A DNA stretch of 64,000 nt from an uncultured Paracoccaceae bacterium (GTDB lineage Bacteria; Pseudomonadota; Alphaproteobacteria; Rhodobacterales; Rhodobacteraceae), in contig CANMPD010000010.1 of assembly GCA_947499635.1 (NCBI GenBank), positions 1-64,000 of the forward strand, in the 5' to 3' direction. The translations under genes and the position numbers were made by a program. The notes beneath the pieces are model-generated. The model searched no databases. It was not told the DNA's origin and saw only the letters and a program-made list of their open reading frames with translations. Of the stretch, positions 62,471-64,000 are shown piece after piece; the stretch's first letter is position 1; each line of letters starts with the position of its first letter.

Positions 62471-62502
62471 AAAAACGGCTTGCCAGCGCGAGCCGTTTTT
62501 TT
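62471..62502 (+). terminator. Intrinsic terminator behind argG
   Basis: AAAACGGCT and AGCCGTTTT pair around TGCCAGCGCG, with a run of seven T residues. It lies about 22 bp behind the argG stop. Confidence 0.92.
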
Positions 62503-62616
62503 ATGCCAACTTCACGTATTCTCACTGCTGGGTGACATTTGATGTCATGCCTTGCTTAAACCTCATCTGATAAGGTCAAATCCTCCCCAGATCCTAATTA
62601 TCAGGGAGAGAGACAC

Positions 62617-63288
62617 ATGACGCCTTTTAGTGACACAGCACGTAATATTGCCCTAGGGGCTATGATTGCTCTGGCGATGGTGAGTAAATCAACCTCACTT
62701 AGTGCCCAAGAAACAGAAACCCTGACCATAGCCGGCGGGTGTTTCTGGTGCGTCGAAAGTGATTTTGAATCTGTCCCCGGCGTTTTGGATGCAGTTGTTG
62801 GATATACCGGTGGAAGCAGCCGAAACCCAACTTATAAACAGGTCAGCGGTGAAACAACCGGCCACTACGAAGCCGCGCAGGTCATTTACGATCCCACCGT
62901 TGTTTCCCGCAAAGAACTACTGGAATTGTTCTTACGTTCCATAGATGTCACCGATGCAGATGGTCAGTTCTGTGATCGAGGACCTTCCTATAGAACCGCT
63001 ATTTTTGTCTCTGATTCTCAAGAGAGAGAACTGGCTCAAGCTGTAAAAAATGCTGCTCAAGAAGAATTAGGGCAAGAAATCGTAACCCCGATCCTTGATC
63101 AGTCAGCGTTTTACAAAGCCGAAGAGTATCACCAAGCTTACTACAAGGGGGACAATATCATATTGTCTCGTTTTGGCCCAATACGCCAATCTACGGCCTA
63201 TAAACAATACCGCGAAGCCTGTGGCCGTGATTCACGCATTCAAGCACTCTGGGGGAATGACGCTCCTTTTATTCATCACGGGTCATAA
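62617..63288 (+). CDS. msrA: Exported peptide methionine sulfoxide reductase MsrA
   Basis: MsrA reduces the S-form of methionine sulfoxide in proteins. The 223-residue protein has an N-terminal signal peptide (hydrophobic residues 10-30, cleavage about LSAQE), so it acts in the periplasm or outside. The catalytic motif is GGCFWCVESDFESVPGV (Cys at about residue 42). Conserved downstream segments are GYTGGSSRNPTYKQVSGETT and GHYEAAQVIYDP. A C-terminal Cys in YREACGRDS may be resolving. No msrB gene is fused or adjacent. GAGAGAG precedes the ATG. Confidence 0.94.
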   Translation: MTPFSDTARNIALGAMIALAMVSKSTSLSAQETETLTIAGGCFWCVESDFESVPGVLDAVVGYTGGSSRNPTYKQVSGETTGHYEAAQVIYDPTVVSRKELLELFLRSIDVTDADGQFCDRGPSYRTAIFVSDSQERELAQAVKNAAQEELGQEIVTPILDQSAFYKAEEYHQAYYKGDNIILSRFGPIRQSTAYKQYREACGRDSRIQALWGNDAPFIHHGS

Positions 63289-63337
63289 AAACACTTATTT
63301 GAAAGACGACCAGCGTTTTAGCAATGCATGCTACAAT

Positions 63338-63367
63338 CGCTATCCGGCAAATCCTGTCCGGATAGCG
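63338..63367 (+). terminator. Stem-loop behind msrA
   Basis: CGCTATCCGG and CCGGATAGCG form a perfect 10-bp stem around CAAATCCTGT, about 50 bp behind the msrA stop. The bases after it (GAATAATAAG) are not T-rich, so it may be Rho-assisted or an mRNA stabiliser. Confidence 0.6.
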
Positions 63368-63619
63368 GAATAATAAGACCGATGACTAACTCTGTTAGTG
63401 TTAAGTAGCCGTTTGAAACTCTCAACAAGCGGTTAATTTCAAAGAAAATAACTATATCATATTCATATTTCGCAGGCTGATAATAATTAGATTTATATAA
63501 AAACGCCTAACTTTCGCCACATTGCATTCATGAACAGACTACGAATGTTGCCCATTAATTAACGCATTAAAGCACCATGCTTTGAACTGCTCTGTTCCCG
63601 AAGGATCGAGAGCCTGCGT

Positions 63620-63646
63620 TAAAATGACGTCTGAGCCTGCCAAACT
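63620..63646 (+). promoter_or_regulatory. Possible flagellar (FliA-type) promoter of the flagellin gene
   Basis: TAAAATGA and GCCAAACT are 11 bp apart, matching the TAAA and GCC-A positions of the sigma-28 consensus TAAAGTTT-N11-GCCGATAA. It lies about 60 bp ahead of the start codon. The match is partial and rests on reading alone. Confidence 0.35.
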
Positions 63647-63707
63647 CGGCTTGGTTCCAACTTCGTAAATAGTCAGTCACGTGAAACGGGAAAGAGTTGT
63701 AAGTGTA

Positions 63708-64000
63708 ATGTCCAGTATAAATGTAAACCAAGGCGCAACCATCGCGCTGCAAATGTTAAAAGACACAAAAGACGAAAAAGACGAGGTCCAGGACGAGGTT
63801 TCGACCGGGGAAAAAGTCGCAACCGCCAGCGACAACGCTGCGCTTTGGGCCGTATCAGAAATCATGGAAGGTGATATCGTCGGGCTTGAAGCGACATCAC
63901 AAGCGCTCGCCATCGGTGAAGCTGCCACCAGTGTCGCATCTGCCGGCGCAGAGCAAATCACAAGCGTTTTGCAAGATATGCAACAATTGGCGATCCAAGC
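63708..64000 (+). CDS. Flagellin, N-terminal part (runs off the window)
   Basis: The frame from the ATG at 63708 continues to the window end (97 codons). It begins MSSINVNQGATIALQML, and the conserved D0/D1 segment EVSTGEKVATASDNAALWAV is followed by EIMEGDIVGLEATSQALAIG and GAEQITSVLQDMQQLAIQ. This is the N-terminal pattern of alphaproteobacterial flagellins. The short stretch KDTKDEKDEVQDEV is more charged than usual in that helix. The C-terminal half is not visible. The Shine-Dalgarno sequence is weak. The basal-body genes are about 58 kb away in this window. Confidence 0.9.
   Translation, partial: MSSINVNQGATIALQMLKDTKDEKDEVQDEVSTGEKVATASDNAALWAVSEIMEGDIVGLEATSQALAIGEAATSVASAGAEQITSVLQDMQQLAIQ

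Larger units (their letters stand above)
63289..63707 (+). other. Long leader or promoter region before the flagellin gene
   Basis: About 420 A/T-rich bases with no credible gene. It contains the msrA terminator-like hairpin near the left end and a cluster of TTAA motifs (about 63555-63575, loosely like CtrA boxes). A possible flagellar sigma-28 promoter lies closer to the start codon. Such a length is common ahead of strongly regulated flagellin genes. Confidence 0.45.

Overview
The window reads as chromosome of a marine Rhodobacterales (Roseobacter-clade) alphaproteobacterium of moderate GC. I infer this from gene content and order: the flgBC-fliEQ-flgFGAH-fliL operon, rnd-lptCAB-hpf-ptsN, NodH-type sulfotransferase next to a Core-2/I-branching-like glycosyltransferase, and rimP-nusA-ylxR-infB. 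The style of many proteins (FliL, FlgH, HemH, NaChBac-type channel, flagellin) also fits. No rRNA, tRNA, CRISPR array or prophage is visible.

Layout. 1-118: the end of an IS3-like element, cut by the window edge, inserted just behind the flagellar operon. 146-6157: flagellar rod, ring and export genes on the minus strand, with fliI divergent. 6480-10384: ribonuclease D, LPS transport (LptC/A/B), ribosome hibernation factor and EIIA-Ntr. 10408-19700: a glycan block with a double-domain sulfotransferase, a GT14-like enzyme, two paralogous GT2-type enzymes, galE and galU, followed by a PAP phosphatase (CysQ-like) and an unaccompanied ABC-2 export permease. 19720-24570: AlkB, DnaK-DnaJ and RadC. 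24579-32517: a PstS-like/OmpA fusion, an unknown secreted protein, SecA, a PpiC-type foldase, ArgJ and MutT. 32781-38167: infB, ylxR, nusA and rimP behind a strong-looking promoter and a leader terminator. 38292-44394: a short peptide-binding protein with Pip, UbiG, MarR, a nitrilase-family hydrolase, glutaredoxin, ComF and an NDUFAF5-like methyltransferase-fold protein. 44492-49337: HemH, a 60-residue secreted/membrane protein, two L,D-transpeptidases, a CAP lipoprotein, a redoxin and a voltage-gated sodium channel. 49360-57755: an RNA uracil methyltransferase, a pair of ABC exporters, CCA transferase, two Nudix enzymes and Hsp33. 57752-64000: a receiver-PP2C phosphatase divergent from an Hpt protein, IlvA, ArgG, exported MsrA and the 5' part of a flagellin gene.

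How the parts connect. Most genes are housekeeping and tightly packed, with many 1-bp (TAATG) or 4-bp (ATGA) overlaps that mark operons. The most suggestive accessory block is the glycan region. A sulfotransferase would release PAP, a CysQ-like enzyme next to it would remove PAP, GalU/GalE would supply UDP-glucose and UDP-galactose, and the permease could export the product. The most suggestive regulatory structure is a promoter plus terminator/antiterminator-like leader directly in front of rimP-nusA-ylxR-infB.

Start codons were moved inward from the longest reading frame wherever a Shine-Dalgarno sequence, family length or overlap with a neighbour supported it; each case is noted. All family assignments come from reading the protein sequences, not from a search.
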